DNA of 6,837 nucleotides from Bacteroidetes bacterium QH_1_64_81 (GTDB taxonomy: Bacteria; Bacteroidota; Rhodothermia; Rhodothermales; Salinibacteraceae), in NCBI GenBank assembly GCA_003022655.1, contig PXSX01000210.1, positions 2,070 to 8,906 on the forward strand, in the 5' to 3' direction. Position numbers and translations under genes: made by a program. Below are positions 1 to 5,475 of the stretch, in pieces. The notes beneath the pieces were generated by a model that worked only from the letters and a program-made list of their open reading frames with translations, did no database searches and was not told the origin of the DNA. How positions within the stretch are numbered: position 1 is the stretch's first letter; every line of letters begins with the position of its first letter.

Positions 1-1442
1 CCGGCCACTTCAGCCTGGCGATGCCTGCGCTGGGGCTGCCCGATGTCACCTTCTTCTACCTGGGGCTTGTGCTCATCGTCGTCGGCACGGGGCTCCTCAA
101 GCCCAACATCAGCACGATGGTGGGGGAGCTCTATCCGGAGGGCGGCGCGCGTCGGGATGCGGGGTTCTCGGTCTTCTACATGGGGATCAACTTCGGGGCC
201 ATCCTCGGGCCCACCCTCTGCGGCTGGCTCGGGGAGGGGTACAACTGGCACTGGGGCTTTTCGCTGGCCGGGTTTGGCATGCTGGCGGGCCTCGTCTCTT
301 ACAAGCTTGGGGCGCCTAACCTCGGCAATGCAGGCCTGCTCGACGCTGACGACGAAGAGGCGGTGCAGCGCAAGAGTCGCAACTTCTATCTCGCCACAGC
401 AGCTGTGGCGGCGGCCCTCGTCGCCTTCGGGTTTCTTGCCACCTCGGGCGTCATCGGGGTTACGCTAACGAGCGTCGCTGAGGCAGTGGGGGTCGGCATC
501 GTCGTTGTCACCGTGGTGTTTTTTGCCTATTTGACCCTGGGGGTGAACGGGGCCGCGGGGATAGCAGGCTTCTTTGCGGTCGCGACCGTCGCCGTCGGCC
601 CGTTTGTCGAGGGCACAGCGCTGGCGGCCCAGATCGCAACGGGCGCTACGGTGATCTTCTTTATCCTCGTCACGATTGCCCGTCTGGTAGCGCCGCAGTA
701 CGACGTGTCGCTCAAAAAAAAGCGGCTCTTCGTCATCTTCTGGCTCTTTCTGCTGTCGGCCCTCTTCTGGTCCGGCTTCGAGCAGGCGGGCTCATCGCTG
801 AACCTGTACGCCCGCGACCTCACGGCCCGCAACTTCGGCCCCTTTGCGCTTTCGCAATCCATGGCGCTTTGGGTGACGATCTTTGTGATCGGTCTGCCGG
901 CGGCCTACATTGGCTACCGGACCTTTAAGCGCGAGCGGATGTGGTGGGTGGGCAAAGCCGGGGTGAGCCTGCTCGGAGCGCTTATCGTTGGGTTCCTCGG
1001 GTACTTGGCGTACCAAATGGCGGGGGGGTGGACGGTACCGGCGAGCATGCTTCAGAACATCAACCCTACCTTCATCGTCCTGCTGGCGCCCGTGTTTGGG
1101 GCGCTGTGGACGTGGCTGTCGAAGGTGAACGCCAACCCGTCGATTCCGATCAAGTTTGCCCTTGGGCTCTTCGGGCTGGCGGCCGGCTTCTTCGTGGTGT
1201 CCTGGGGTGCTGCGCAGGCGACGGCGGAGGATCCGGTGGGGGTGCACTGGCTCGTCGTGACGTACTTCTTGCACACGTGCGGCGAGTTGTGCCTCTCGCC
1301 CGTCGGCCTCTCCTCGATGACAAAGCTGGCGCCGGAAAACCGCGTGGGACAGATGATGGGCATCTGGTTCGTGTCGTGGCGCTCATCGTGGGCGGAGCGG
1401 GCGTCGTGGCGCTGCTCACGGCCCCGCCCGTCAAACGTCTGA
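1..1442 (+). CDS. POT/PTR-family proton-dependent peptide transporter, 5'-partial, C-terminus frameshifted
   Basis: An inner-membrane protein of the proton-coupled oligopeptide transporter branch of the major facilitator superfamily, which imports di- and tripeptides. The reading frame is already open at base 3, so the N-terminus, including the family's first-helix ExxER motif, lies outside the window. Visible family marks are the GLLKPNIS stretch followed by a FYMGINFGAILGP helix (the second PTR signature region), many hydrophobic membrane segments, and the late GELCLSPVGLSSMTKLAP motif followed by GQMMGIWF. After that motif the frame reads an Arg/Trp/Ser-rich tail (WRSSWAERASWRC) that is not membrane-like and stops at 1442. 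The expected last helix (VALIVGGAGVVALLTAPP, then KRLMGDVE) is present in the +2 frame from about 1376 to 1459. An out-of-frame internal deletion near 1374-1383 is therefore likely, and the protein may be non-functional. Family assignment is firm; functional state is uncertain. Confidence 0.88.
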   Translation, partial: GHFSLAMPALGLPDVTFFYLGLVLIVVGTGLLKPNISTMVGELYPEGGARRDAGFSVFYMGINFGAILGPTLCGWLGEGYNWHWGFSLAGFGMLAGLVSYKLGAPNLGNAGLLDADDEEAVQRKSRNFYLATAAVAAALVAFGFLATSGVIGVTLTSVAEAVGVGIVVVTVVFFAYLTLGVNGAAGIAGFFAVATVAVGPFVEGTALAAQIATGATVIFFILVTIARLVAPQYDVSLKKKRLFVIFWLFLLSALFWSGFEQAGSSLNLYARDLTARNFGPFALSQSMALWVTIFVIGLPAAYIGYRTFKRERMWWVGKAGVSLLGALIVGFLGYLAYQMAGGWTVPASMLQNINPTFIVLLAPVFGALWTWLSKVNANPSIPIKFALGLFGLAAGFFVVSWGAAQATAEDPVGVHWLVVTYFLHTCGELCLSPVGLSSMTKLAPENRVGQMMGIWFVSWRSSWAERASWRCSRPRPSNV

Positions 1443-1459
1443 TGGGAGACGTGGAGTAA
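1376..1459 (+). pseudogene. Displaced C-terminal segment of the peptide transporter
   Basis: This stretch, read in the frame one base off from the transporter's main frame, encodes a hydrophobic helix (VALIVGGAGVVALLTAPP) followed by a short charged tail (VKRLMGDVE) and a stop. That is what the end of a POT transporter normally looks like, for example a last helix followed by L-L-x-AP and a basic-acidic tail. It has no start codon of its own and directly abuts the main frame. I read it as the true gene end, separated by a deletion that removed roughly the penultimate helix (about 40 residues by memory of family members). The size estimate is approximate. Confidence 0.65.
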
Positions 1460-1684
1460 CGCAATTGCAAGGTAGCGGTCAGAGCTGAGAATGAGGAGTT
1501 CTGTGTCTCAATTCGTCGATCATGCCGAGAGGGAATGGGAGAATGGGCGTGTGGGAGAGAGGGAACGGAGGGGCCGATCCCAGATGAATCTGCTGTAGCC
1601 TCGCAGGGCAAGGCTTTGACGGGTCCTTTCCCCAACTCTCTGCTTTCGCATTCCACACTTCCAGCTCCGAATTCCATATTCGAT
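1460..1684. other. Transporter-dut spacer with G-run array and inverted repeat
   Basis: No gene is supported here. An ATG at 1535 is in frame with dut, but the resulting 50-residue extension has no family resemblance. The spacer contains six runs of three or four G at 1531, 1537, 1545, 1553, 1561 and 1570, with loops of 3 to 6 bases, on the + strand. The 3' half is pyrimidine-rich. The ten bases at 1514-1523 are the exact reverse complement of 1685-1694, which includes the dut start codon. GCAATTGC at 1461-1468 is a short palindrome just after the transporter end. No clear promoter box was found. Confidence 0.5.
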
Positions 1685-2137
1685 ATGATCGACGTAGCCA
1701 TCACACGCCTGCCCCACGCTGAGGGGATCGACCTGCCCGCCTACGAAACGTCTGCCAGTGCGGGGATGGACCTGCGGGCGGCGGTGCCAGTGGACGCTCC
1801 CGTGACGCTCGATCCGGGCAATCGCGCGCTCGTGGACACCGGGCTCAAGATTGCGTTGCCGGAGGGCTACGAAGGACAGGTGCGGCCCCGAAGCGGTCTG
1901 GCGCACCGCCACGGCGTCACCGTGCTCAACAGTCCCGGTACCATCGACGCGGACTACCGGGGGGAGGTGAAGGTGCTGCTCGTGAACCACGGCCGCGAGC
2001 CGTTCACCGTCGAGCGCGGCATGCGCATCGCACAGCTGGTGGTGGCCCGACACGCTCGGGTCGAGTGGGTCCGGCGGGAGGCGTTGGACGAGACGGTCCG
2101 TGGACCTGGCGGGTTCGGCTCTACCGGTACGGGGTAA
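1685..2137 (+). CDS. dut: Deoxyuridine 5'-triphosphate nucleotidohydrolase (dUTPase)
   Basis: Hydrolyses dUTP to dUMP and pyrophosphate, keeping uracil out of DNA and supplying dUMP for thymidylate synthesis; cytosolic and trimeric in this family. The 150-residue length matches bacterial Dut. All five motifs are visible in order: SAGMDLRA (residues 25-32, motif I), RPRSGLA (67-73, II), [13 protein letters not shown] (85-97, III, including the catalytic Asp and Tyr region), [10 protein letters not shown] (111-120, IV), and the glycine-rich P-loop-like GGFGSTG (142-148, V) closing the active site. I chose the ATG at 1685 because [10 protein letters not shown] begins at the usual point of the family; upstream in-frame starts add an unrelated, low-quality extension. 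No Shine-Dalgarno sequence precedes it. It stands alone, with spacers over 200 bp on both sides. Confidence 0.97.
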   Translation: MIDVAITRLPHAEGIDLPAYETSASAGMDLRAAVPVDAPVTLDPGNRALVDTGLKIALPEGYEGQVRPRSGLAHRHGVTVLNSPGTIDADYRGEVKVLLVNHGREPFTVERGMRIAQLVVARHARVEWVRREALDETVRGPGGFGSTGTG

Positions 2138-2180
2138 GGCGTGTCGGCCGTATGGGGCTGCCGGCGACCGTGGGAGGGTG

Positions 2181-2208
2181 GGGGAAGTGGTACAGGGGAA
2201 GTGGTAAG
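2181..2208 (+). repeat. Two-copy 14-bp tandem repeat
   Basis: GGGGAAGTGGTA occurs twice, at 2181-2192 and 2195-2206, a period of 14. The two bases following each copy differ (CA, then AG). It overlaps the G-run cluster after dut. Function unknown. Confidence 0.75.
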
Positions 2209-2260
2209 GGAACCTGAGCCGGACGGTCGCGGACTCCGCGCTGCACCGTTACGCAATACG

Positions 2261-2282
2261 CACACCCGAAAAGTTGGGTGTG
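2261..2282 (+). terminator. Hairpin downstream of dut, possible weak terminator
   Basis: A perfect 7-bp stem, CACACCC (2261-2267) with GGGTGTG (2276-2282), around the 8-base loop GAAAAGTT. It lies about 125 bases after the dut stop. There is no T-run on its 3' side, so intrinsic termination is doubtful; it may instead be an RNA-stabilising structure or a protein site. Confidence 0.3.
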
Positions 2283-2458
2283 ATGCGCAGCCAGATGGAG
2301 GGGCCCGAGCCGGTGGCGGGTACGTCGCGGAGCGGCGATTCAGCGACAGAATCCGTGGGCTGGCAATTCGCGTCCTGGTTGGATACCTTTCTCCACCTGG
2401 AGAGAAGGCGCCCCGAGGAGGAACTGGTTGGACAGCGAAGCGCGTTTCTATCATTGAC

Positions 2459-2462
2459 GGAG
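2459..2462 (+). promoter_or_regulatory. Shine-Dalgarno site of the lipoprotein gene
   Basis: GGAG, seven bases before the ATG at 2470, decides this start. It is notable because dut, the nuclease gene and pheA have no comparable site. Confidence 0.6.
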
Positions 2463-2469
2463 TTCGGTT

Positions 2470-3309
2470 ATGCGCATCTCCCGTTTCGGTCTCGCCCTGA
2501 CGGTGCTCGCTGGCGTTCTCCTTGCGGGGGCGTGCGGCGGTCCCCCCACGCTGCGAACGCAGTCTCTGTCTCAAGTCCCAACCGTCGACGGGACCCTTTC
2601 CGACTGGGAGGGCACCCTCACCCGCGTCGGCGACGAATCTGTATCGATGAGTGTATTCCCGAGCGACAGCACCGTGTACTTGGCGCTCCTGATTCCGGAC
2701 CAGTCCTTGATCCGCGCAGTGGCCGAGCAGGGGCTCGTCGTGTGGGTGGACCCGTCGGGCGAGCAGGCGCACACCTACGGCGTGCGGTATCCGCTCGGCC
2801 TGCGGGCCCAGCGGGCCGAACGGTTGGCCGGGGCCCCCACGTCGAACTCGTCGCAGCGCTCGCTGGTGCTCGACGATCTGCTTCCGTCGGACCTCGCCGT
2901 CATCCGCAACGATACGGTCCGCCACCGCATGCCCGCCGGCCTCTCGTCGGCCTTAGAGGCGAAGGCCACCCTTGAGACCGGCGCGCTGATCTGCGAGATT
3001 GCCGTCCCGGTCTCTCCATCCGCGTCCAACGCCGCTACGGATGAACGGCAGCATGGCCTTCACGCGCCACTGGGAGATGCGGTGGCCGTCGGGCTCGAAA
3101 CCCCGGATCCGGAGGACGACACCGACCTTCTCGACCGGTCGCAGGGCATTCCCTCGGTCACGGGTCGAGGCGGCCGGGGCCGTCGGGGGCGCTCCCCGCG
3201 GGGGCGACGGCGCGGCCGACGAGGCCAACCGTCGTCTCCCTCCTCACAGGCCCCTGAGCAGCCCACGCTCGACCTGTGGACGCGAGTGGTCGTGGCCAAC
3301 GGGTCGTGA
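2470..3309 (+). CDS. Predicted lipoprotein with possible CBM9/DOMON-like domain and Arg/Gly-rich tail
   Basis: 279 residues. The N-terminus has two basic residues (R2, R5), a hydrophobic core and LLAGAC with Cys22, fitting a signal peptidase II lipobox (A at -3 is a permitted but less usual residue), so the mature protein is probably lipid-anchored in the outer envelope. V39-DGTLSDW-46 followed by alternating hydrophobic strands (TVYLALLIPD, GLVVWVDP) resembles the opening of CBM9-like or DOMON-like beta-sandwich domains, which begin with 'I-D-G-x-x-D-W'. That match is pattern-level only. Residues 232-252 hold 11 Arg and 8 Gly of 21, then a Ser/Pro/Gln linker, then a short strand-like end (LDLWTRVVVANG). 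The start is supported by GGAG at 2459-2462, seven bases before the ATG. I do not know the substrate or function. Confidence 0.8.
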   Translation: MRISRFGLALTVLAGVLLAGACGGPPTLRTQSLSQVPTVDGTLSDWEGTLTRVGDESVSMSVFPSDSTVYLALLIPDQSLIRAVAEQGLVVWVDPSGEQAHTYGVRYPLGLRAQRAERLAGAPTSNSSQRSLVLDDLLPSDLAVIRNDTVRHRMPAGLSSALEAKATLETGALICEIAVPVSPSASNAATDERQHGLHAPLGDAVAVGLETPDPEDDTDLLDRSQGIPSVTGRGGRGRRGRSPRGRRRGRRGQPSSPSSQAPEQPTLDLWTRVVVANGS

Positions 3310-3315
3310 CGTGCC

Positions 3316-3332
3316 GGCGTGTAGAACACGCC
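3316..3332 (+). terminator. Hairpin just after the lipoprotein gene
   Basis: A perfect 7-bp stem, GGCGTGT (3316-3322) with ACACGCC (3326-3332), and a 3-base loop (AGA), starting six bases after the stop codon. The following bases (CATTATGAGA) lack a T-run, so it could be a Rho-independent terminator of weak type or a transcript 3'-end stabiliser. Confidence 0.45.
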
Positions 3333-3398
3333 CATTATGAGAGGGCGCGACGTGAAGGCCGAGGCGCCTCCTGACTTTGCGTTGAGCGGGCATCTCCC

Positions 3399-3914
3399 AT
3401 GTACGCTACCTTCCGTCCCGTCGCAATCCTCGTGCTTGGCCTCTTCGGCCTGCTCACGATGCCGGCGAGCGCACAGGTGGAATCGGGGCAACGCTTCACA
3501 GGAACGATAGTGGGCGCCGTTGACGGAGACACCTACACCGTCTGGCGCTCCGCGGAGGACACTGTAACGGTTCACCTCTGGGGTGTAGATGCCCCGGAGT
3601 CGGGCCAAACGTACGGCGCCGCCACGACCCGCGCCGTGCGGAACTACGTCGACGGAAAAAGTGCGTGGGTCTCTGTGAAATCTGTCAATCCGCGCGGTCG
3701 TGCCATAGCCCGAATCGAGGTGCGGGGCCGAGACCTTTCGGAGATGCTGCTCCATCGTGGACTCGTGTGGCACTACGTCCAGCAGGCCCCGGGCGATACG
3801 ACGCTCGAACGCTTGGAGCGGCAGGCCCGATCTGCGGAGCGGGGCCTCTGGTCACAGTCCTCGCCGACCCCGCCGTGGGAGTGGAGAAGCGCACGTGACT
3901 CGGGGGGACGGTGA
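3399..3914 (+). CDS. Secreted thermonuclease-like protein (SNase fold)
   Basis: 171 residues. Residues 1-25 look like a Sec signal peptide: short N-region with R6, hydrophobic core VAILVLGLFGLLTM, and an ASA-Q cleavage site after A25. The rest matches the staphylococcal nuclease fold, a calcium-dependent phosphodiesterase on DNA and RNA, so it probably acts in the periplasm or outside the cell. Aligned by eye to S. aureus nuclease: VDGDTYTV holds D42 and D44 (D19/D21), VDAPE holds D64 and E67 (D40/E43), and RGRAIARI holds R101 (R87). The family's R35 position is His59 (TVHLWGVD). The C-terminal end with GLW and PPWEWR is usual for bacterial homologues. No Shine-Dalgarno site precedes it; a 10-bp palindrome GAGGCGCCTC lies at 3361-3370. 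Nuclease activity is likely but the Arg-to-His change makes it less certain. Confidence 0.9.
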   Translation: MYATFRPVAILVLGLFGLLTMPASAQVESGQRFTGTIVGAVDGDTYTVWRSAEDTVTVHLWGVDAPESGQTYGAATTRAVRNYVDGKSAWVSVKSVNPRGRAIARIEVRGRDLSEMLLHRGLVWHYVQQAPGDTTLERLERQARSAERGLWSQSSPTPPWEWRSARDSGGR

Positions 3915-3971
3915 GGGTTCCGGACGGGGAGCCCTGATGAGTATGCGGAAGGAAGACAGAGGAGACGACAC

Positions 3972-3990
3972 CTGGGCAAGATCGGCCCAG
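3972..3990. terminator. Hairpin between convergent nuclease and phosphatase genes
   Basis: CTGGGC (3972-3977) pairs with GCCCAG (3985-3990) around a 7-base loop. It lies 58 bases after the nuclease stop and downstream of the phosphatase stop on the other strand. A bidirectional terminator is plausible from position; there is no strong T-run on either side. Confidence 0.4.
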
Positions 3991-3997
3991 AATTGGA

Positions 3998-4015
3998 GCC
4001 ACGCGCAATCGTGGC
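3998..4015. terminator. Second hairpin between convergent genes
   Basis: GCCACG (3998-4003) pairs with CGTGGC (4010-4015) around CGCAAT. It begins two bases beyond the stop codon (4018-4020) of the - strand phosphatase, where a terminator of that gene would be expected. Going leftwards, the next bases (CCAATT on the - strand) offer only a weak T-tract. Confidence 0.42.
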
Positions 4016-4017
4016 CC

Positions 4018-4668
4018 TCAGGCCAGCCGGTCGGTGGCGCGGGCCCCGTTTTCGAGGTGGCTCGTGTCGTTCCGGCGGGCGATGGTCCACGCGCCGTTCC
4101 GCTTCGCCACCTTCGTGAGGCTGGCGAGCGGGCATCCCGGATCGGGCACGTCCTCGCCCACCAGGCCGTGCAACACGCCCTGCACCGTGATGCCGTGTCC
4201 CACCAGAATCAGCGTCTCGCCTGCGTACCGGTCGGCCAGGCACTGCCCGGTGGTCCCAAGGCGGGCGAGGGCGCGGTGTCGGGACTCCGGGTAGGTGGGC
4301 TGCCGACAGGACTCGGGAGGTTGTTGGATCTCTACGTGCTCGAACCGAGCGGCGAGCGTAGCGGGATCGAGGGTGTCCGGGGCGGTCTCGAACCAATCGT
4401 CATTGAACCATTCTCCAAGTCCCGGCTCCAGCAGGATCGGGGTGTCCATCGCGTCGGCGGCGTAGTGGGCCGTCTCCACGGCGCGCAGAAAGGGGGACGA
4501 CACGATCCGGTCGGCGCCGAGGGCCGCCACGCGGCGGCCCAGCTGCTTCGCCTGGCGCACGCCGTCCGGCGACAGGCCGGGATCGTGCGGGCGGTCGGCC
4601 GTGGCGGCCCAGTCGGGATCGGCAAAATCCTGGCGGTTGGCATGGCGGGCGAGCCAGAGGGTCTGCAT
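4018..4668 (-). CDS. Histidine phosphatase superfamily protein (phosphoglycerate mutase-like)
   Basis: 216 residues. Branch-1 histidine phosphatases transfer a phosphoryl group to a catalytic His, from small molecules or phosphoproteins. Visible: LARHAN with R8-H9 (usually RHG; here Ala replaces Gly), PGLSPDG at 30-36 followed by QA, the second-Arg motif SSPFLRAVETA with R62 (57-67), EPGLGEWF with acidic E86 (81-88), and the second catalytic His in LVGHGITVQG (H158). The LSP-x-G-x-x-QA, SSPFLR and EPGLxEW combination resembles UBASH3/TULA-like members more than glycolytic mutases, but the substrate cannot be read from sequence. I chose the ATG at 4668 because MQTLWLARHA begins right at the first strand; the longer upstream reading (to 4812) has an unrelated leader. 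It runs convergent to the nuclease gene. Confidence 0.92.
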   Translation of the reverse strand: MQTLWLARHANRQDFADPDWAATADRPHDPGLSPDGVRQAKQLGRRVAALGADRIVSSPFLRAVETAHYAADAMDTPILLEPGLGEWFNDDWFETAPDTLDPATLAARFEHVEIQQPPESCRQPTYPESRHRALARLGTTGQCLADRYAGETLILVGHGITVQGVLHGLVGEDVPDPGCPLASLTKVAKRNGAWTIARRNDTSHLENGARATDRLA

Positions 4669-4804
4669 ACGATGAGTCCCGAGGTGTTTTCGATGTGCGG
4701 TAATTGCGGCGGGATGGGTCCGATACCAATTCCGGTCCGATGAATTTCCCTGCGGCCGTTGGTCTATCAAACGCTTGGTTCCCTGAAATCTTCCACACCC
4801 CGAT
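4669..4804. other. Spacer upstream of the phosphatase gene
   Basis: A comparatively AT-rich stretch separating the phosphatase start from the decayed SEC-C reading frame. GGTCCGAT is repeated at 4717-4724 and 4734-4741 (spacing 17), a possible direct-repeat binding site. On the - strand, TTGATA in CGTTTGATAG is a possible -35-type box, with only a poor -10 partner 17 bases on. The phosphatase promoter presumably lies here, but I cannot fix it. Confidence 0.35.
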
Positions 4805-4930
4805 TCCTCCAATGTCCACAGCCTCGGCGATGGGGACGAGGGAGCCGTGGTACGCGATCAGTTCAAGGCAGGGATAAAACTCGTCGATGGTTTCGACGGC
4901 CACGGTCGCCAGGTCCTCTTTCCATGGCGG
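4805..4930 (-). pseudogene. Displaced downstream part of the SEC-C protein gene
   Basis: In the - strand frame that starts PPWKEDLATVAVETIDEFYP, a balanced, partly hydrophobic sequence (ELIAYHGSLVPIAEAVDIGG) runs to about 4805. It has natural composition, unlike the Arg-rich zero-frame tail, and no start codon. It fits as the continuation of the SEC-C gene after removing one C from the run of five. Beyond 4805 the translation loses protein-like character and runs without a stop into the phosphatase gene in another frame, so the original 3' end seems lost. I do not recognise the domain. Confidence 0.5.
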
Positions 4931-5090
4931 GCGAGGGGGAAGACGGCTCGGTCGGCGTCGCCGATTCGGGCGGAGGAGGATCGGGAGATTCCTCCTGCGG
5001 CGTCTCGTCCTGATCCTTGTGCAGGCAGCAATACTTGTATTTGACGCCACTTCCGCAGGGGCAGGGGTCGTTGCGGCCAACTTCTCTCAT
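4863..5090 (-). CDS. SEC-C zinc-motif protein, apparently frameshifted
   Basis: As written this encodes 75 residues. The N-terminus MREVGRNDPCPCGSGVKYKY, followed by CCLH, is a textbook SEC-C motif: C10, C12, C21 and C22 bind zinc, as at the C-terminus of SecA and at the ends of many small uncharacterised proteins. An acidic, Pro-rich linker follows (residues 25-55). From about residue 56 the reading becomes Arg-rich (MERGPGDRGRRNHRRVLSLP) and ends at 4863, which looks out of frame. The frame one base over continues with a natural-looking sequence (see the neighbouring pseudogene entry). A one-base gain in the five-G run at 4935-4939 would explain it. The start at 5090 is set by the motif position. 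No Shine-Dalgarno site is seen. The role is unknown; such motifs usually mediate protein binding. Confidence 0.75.
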   Translation of the reverse strand: MREVGRNDPCPCGSGVKYKYCCLHKDQDETPQEESPDPPPPESATPTEPSSPSPAMERGPGDRGRRNHRRVLSLP

Positions 5091-5288
5091 GAGGGAAGGA
5101 AATGAGGCAAAGGGAGAGCATGCGGTATCCCGGTGCACCCTACCTGCCACACGCGCTGAGTGATCCGCCCAGACGGATCGATCGAGCGGGAACTGGATCC
5201 TTGCGGGGACGGTCTGTTCGGCTCTACCGAGACCGGCACGACCCCATGAACGTCCGCTATCCGGCAGCCCCTCGGCTCCGTCAAATCT

Positions 5289-5300
5289 GCAGGCGCCTGC
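5289..5300. promoter_or_regulatory. 12-bp perfect palindrome, possible operator
   Basis: GCAGGCGCCTGC is its own reverse complement and sits in the spacer between two divergent genes, where a dimeric regulator could act on either. The regulator is unknown and there is only one copy, so this is a candidate only. Confidence 0.35.
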
Positions 5301-5430
5301 CACGACGGCAGACTCGGTTGCCGGATTTTCGGGGCAACTGGGGCCGGAATCCGGGTGGTACGGGTCTTGATTCTCGCGGTACGTGGAACGCTTGTCAAAG
5401 CCGGGCATCATCGATGTTCCGGTCCCGACC

Positions 5431-5475
5431 CTTTTCGCCGCATCGTTGAACCAAGACGTTGAAAGGTGATCCGCC
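5431..5475 (+). promoter_or_regulatory. hsp20 ribosome binding site within a possible fourU-like RNA thermometer
   Basis: The Shine-Dalgarno site AGGTGATCC (5464-5472) matches the expected 16S rRNA 3' end over nine bases and precedes the ATG at 5476; it is the best such site in the window. Upstream, CTTTTC (5431-5436) can pair with GAAAGG (5461-5466), placing four U opposite AAAG and covering the start of the site. CGTT (5444-5447) can pair with GACG (5455-5458) inside. Such U-rich, weak stems over the ribosome site characterise fourU thermometers of heat-shock genes. The pairing is read by eye, includes one G-U pair, and short stems occur by chance. Confidence 0.35.

Larger units (their letters stand above)
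2138..2469. other. Gene-free G-rich spacer between dut and lipoprotein gene
   Basis: About 330 bases without a convincing gene. Open frames cross it, but their translations are Arg/Gly/Pro-rich and resemble no family. The first part is strongly G-rich on the + strand, with runs at 2172, 2176, 2180-2184, 2195 and 2208. It contains a tandem repeat: GGGGAAGTGGTA at 2181-2192 and again at 2195-2206 (period 14). A 7-bp hairpin lies at 2261-2282. A smaller inverted repeat, TCTCCA-CC-TGGAGA, sits near 2389-2402. TACCTTTC at 2384-2391 weakly resembles the Bacteroidota -7 box (TAnnTTTG), but no matching -33 box was seen, so I do not call a promoter. Confidence 0.5.
5091..5475. other. Divergent regulatory region between SEC-C gene and hsp20
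   Basis: No gene is supported. A 115-codon open frame at 5102-5449 on the + strand is Arg-rich and family-less. The region should hold promoters for both divergent genes. Visible structures: a perfect 12-bp palindrome at 5289-5300 (GCAGGCGCCTGC); CTGCC-ACGAC-GGCAG at 5297-5311; and two mutually exclusive hairpins, 5317-5322 with 5333-5338 (GTTGCC/GGCAAC) and 5321-5327 with 5348-5354 (CCGGATT/AATCCGG). The last 45 bases hold the possible thermometer listed separately. I found no convincing sigma-32 or Bacteroidota-type promoter boxes. Confidence 0.5.

Noticed and set aside
1535..1684. In-frame 50-residue N-terminal extension of dut
   Set aside because: Contains no dUTPase-like sequence and is encoded by the G-run array; the family start is at 1685.
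1954..2925. 323-codon open frame on the - strand over dut and the lipoprotein gene
   Set aside because: Antisense to dut motifs and to the lipoprotein signal region; Arg/Pro-rich with no family resemblance.
3060..3773. 237-codon open frame on the - strand
   Set aside because: Runs antisense through the lipoprotein tail and the nuclease core; no recognisable domain.
3757..4743. 328-codon open frame on the + strand over the phosphatase gene
   Set aside because: Antisense to a gene with all histidine phosphatase motifs, and its start overlaps the nuclease gene end in another frame.
5102..5449. 115-codon open frame on the + strand in the spacer before hsp20
   Set aside because: Arg/Pro-rich, no ribosome site, no family resemblance, and it overlaps palindromes and hairpins better explained as regulatory sequence.
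5405..5475. Sigma-32-like promoter for hsp20
   Set aside because: GTTGAA occurs twice (5445-5450 and 5458-5463), but no CCCCAT-like -10 box lies at the right distance.
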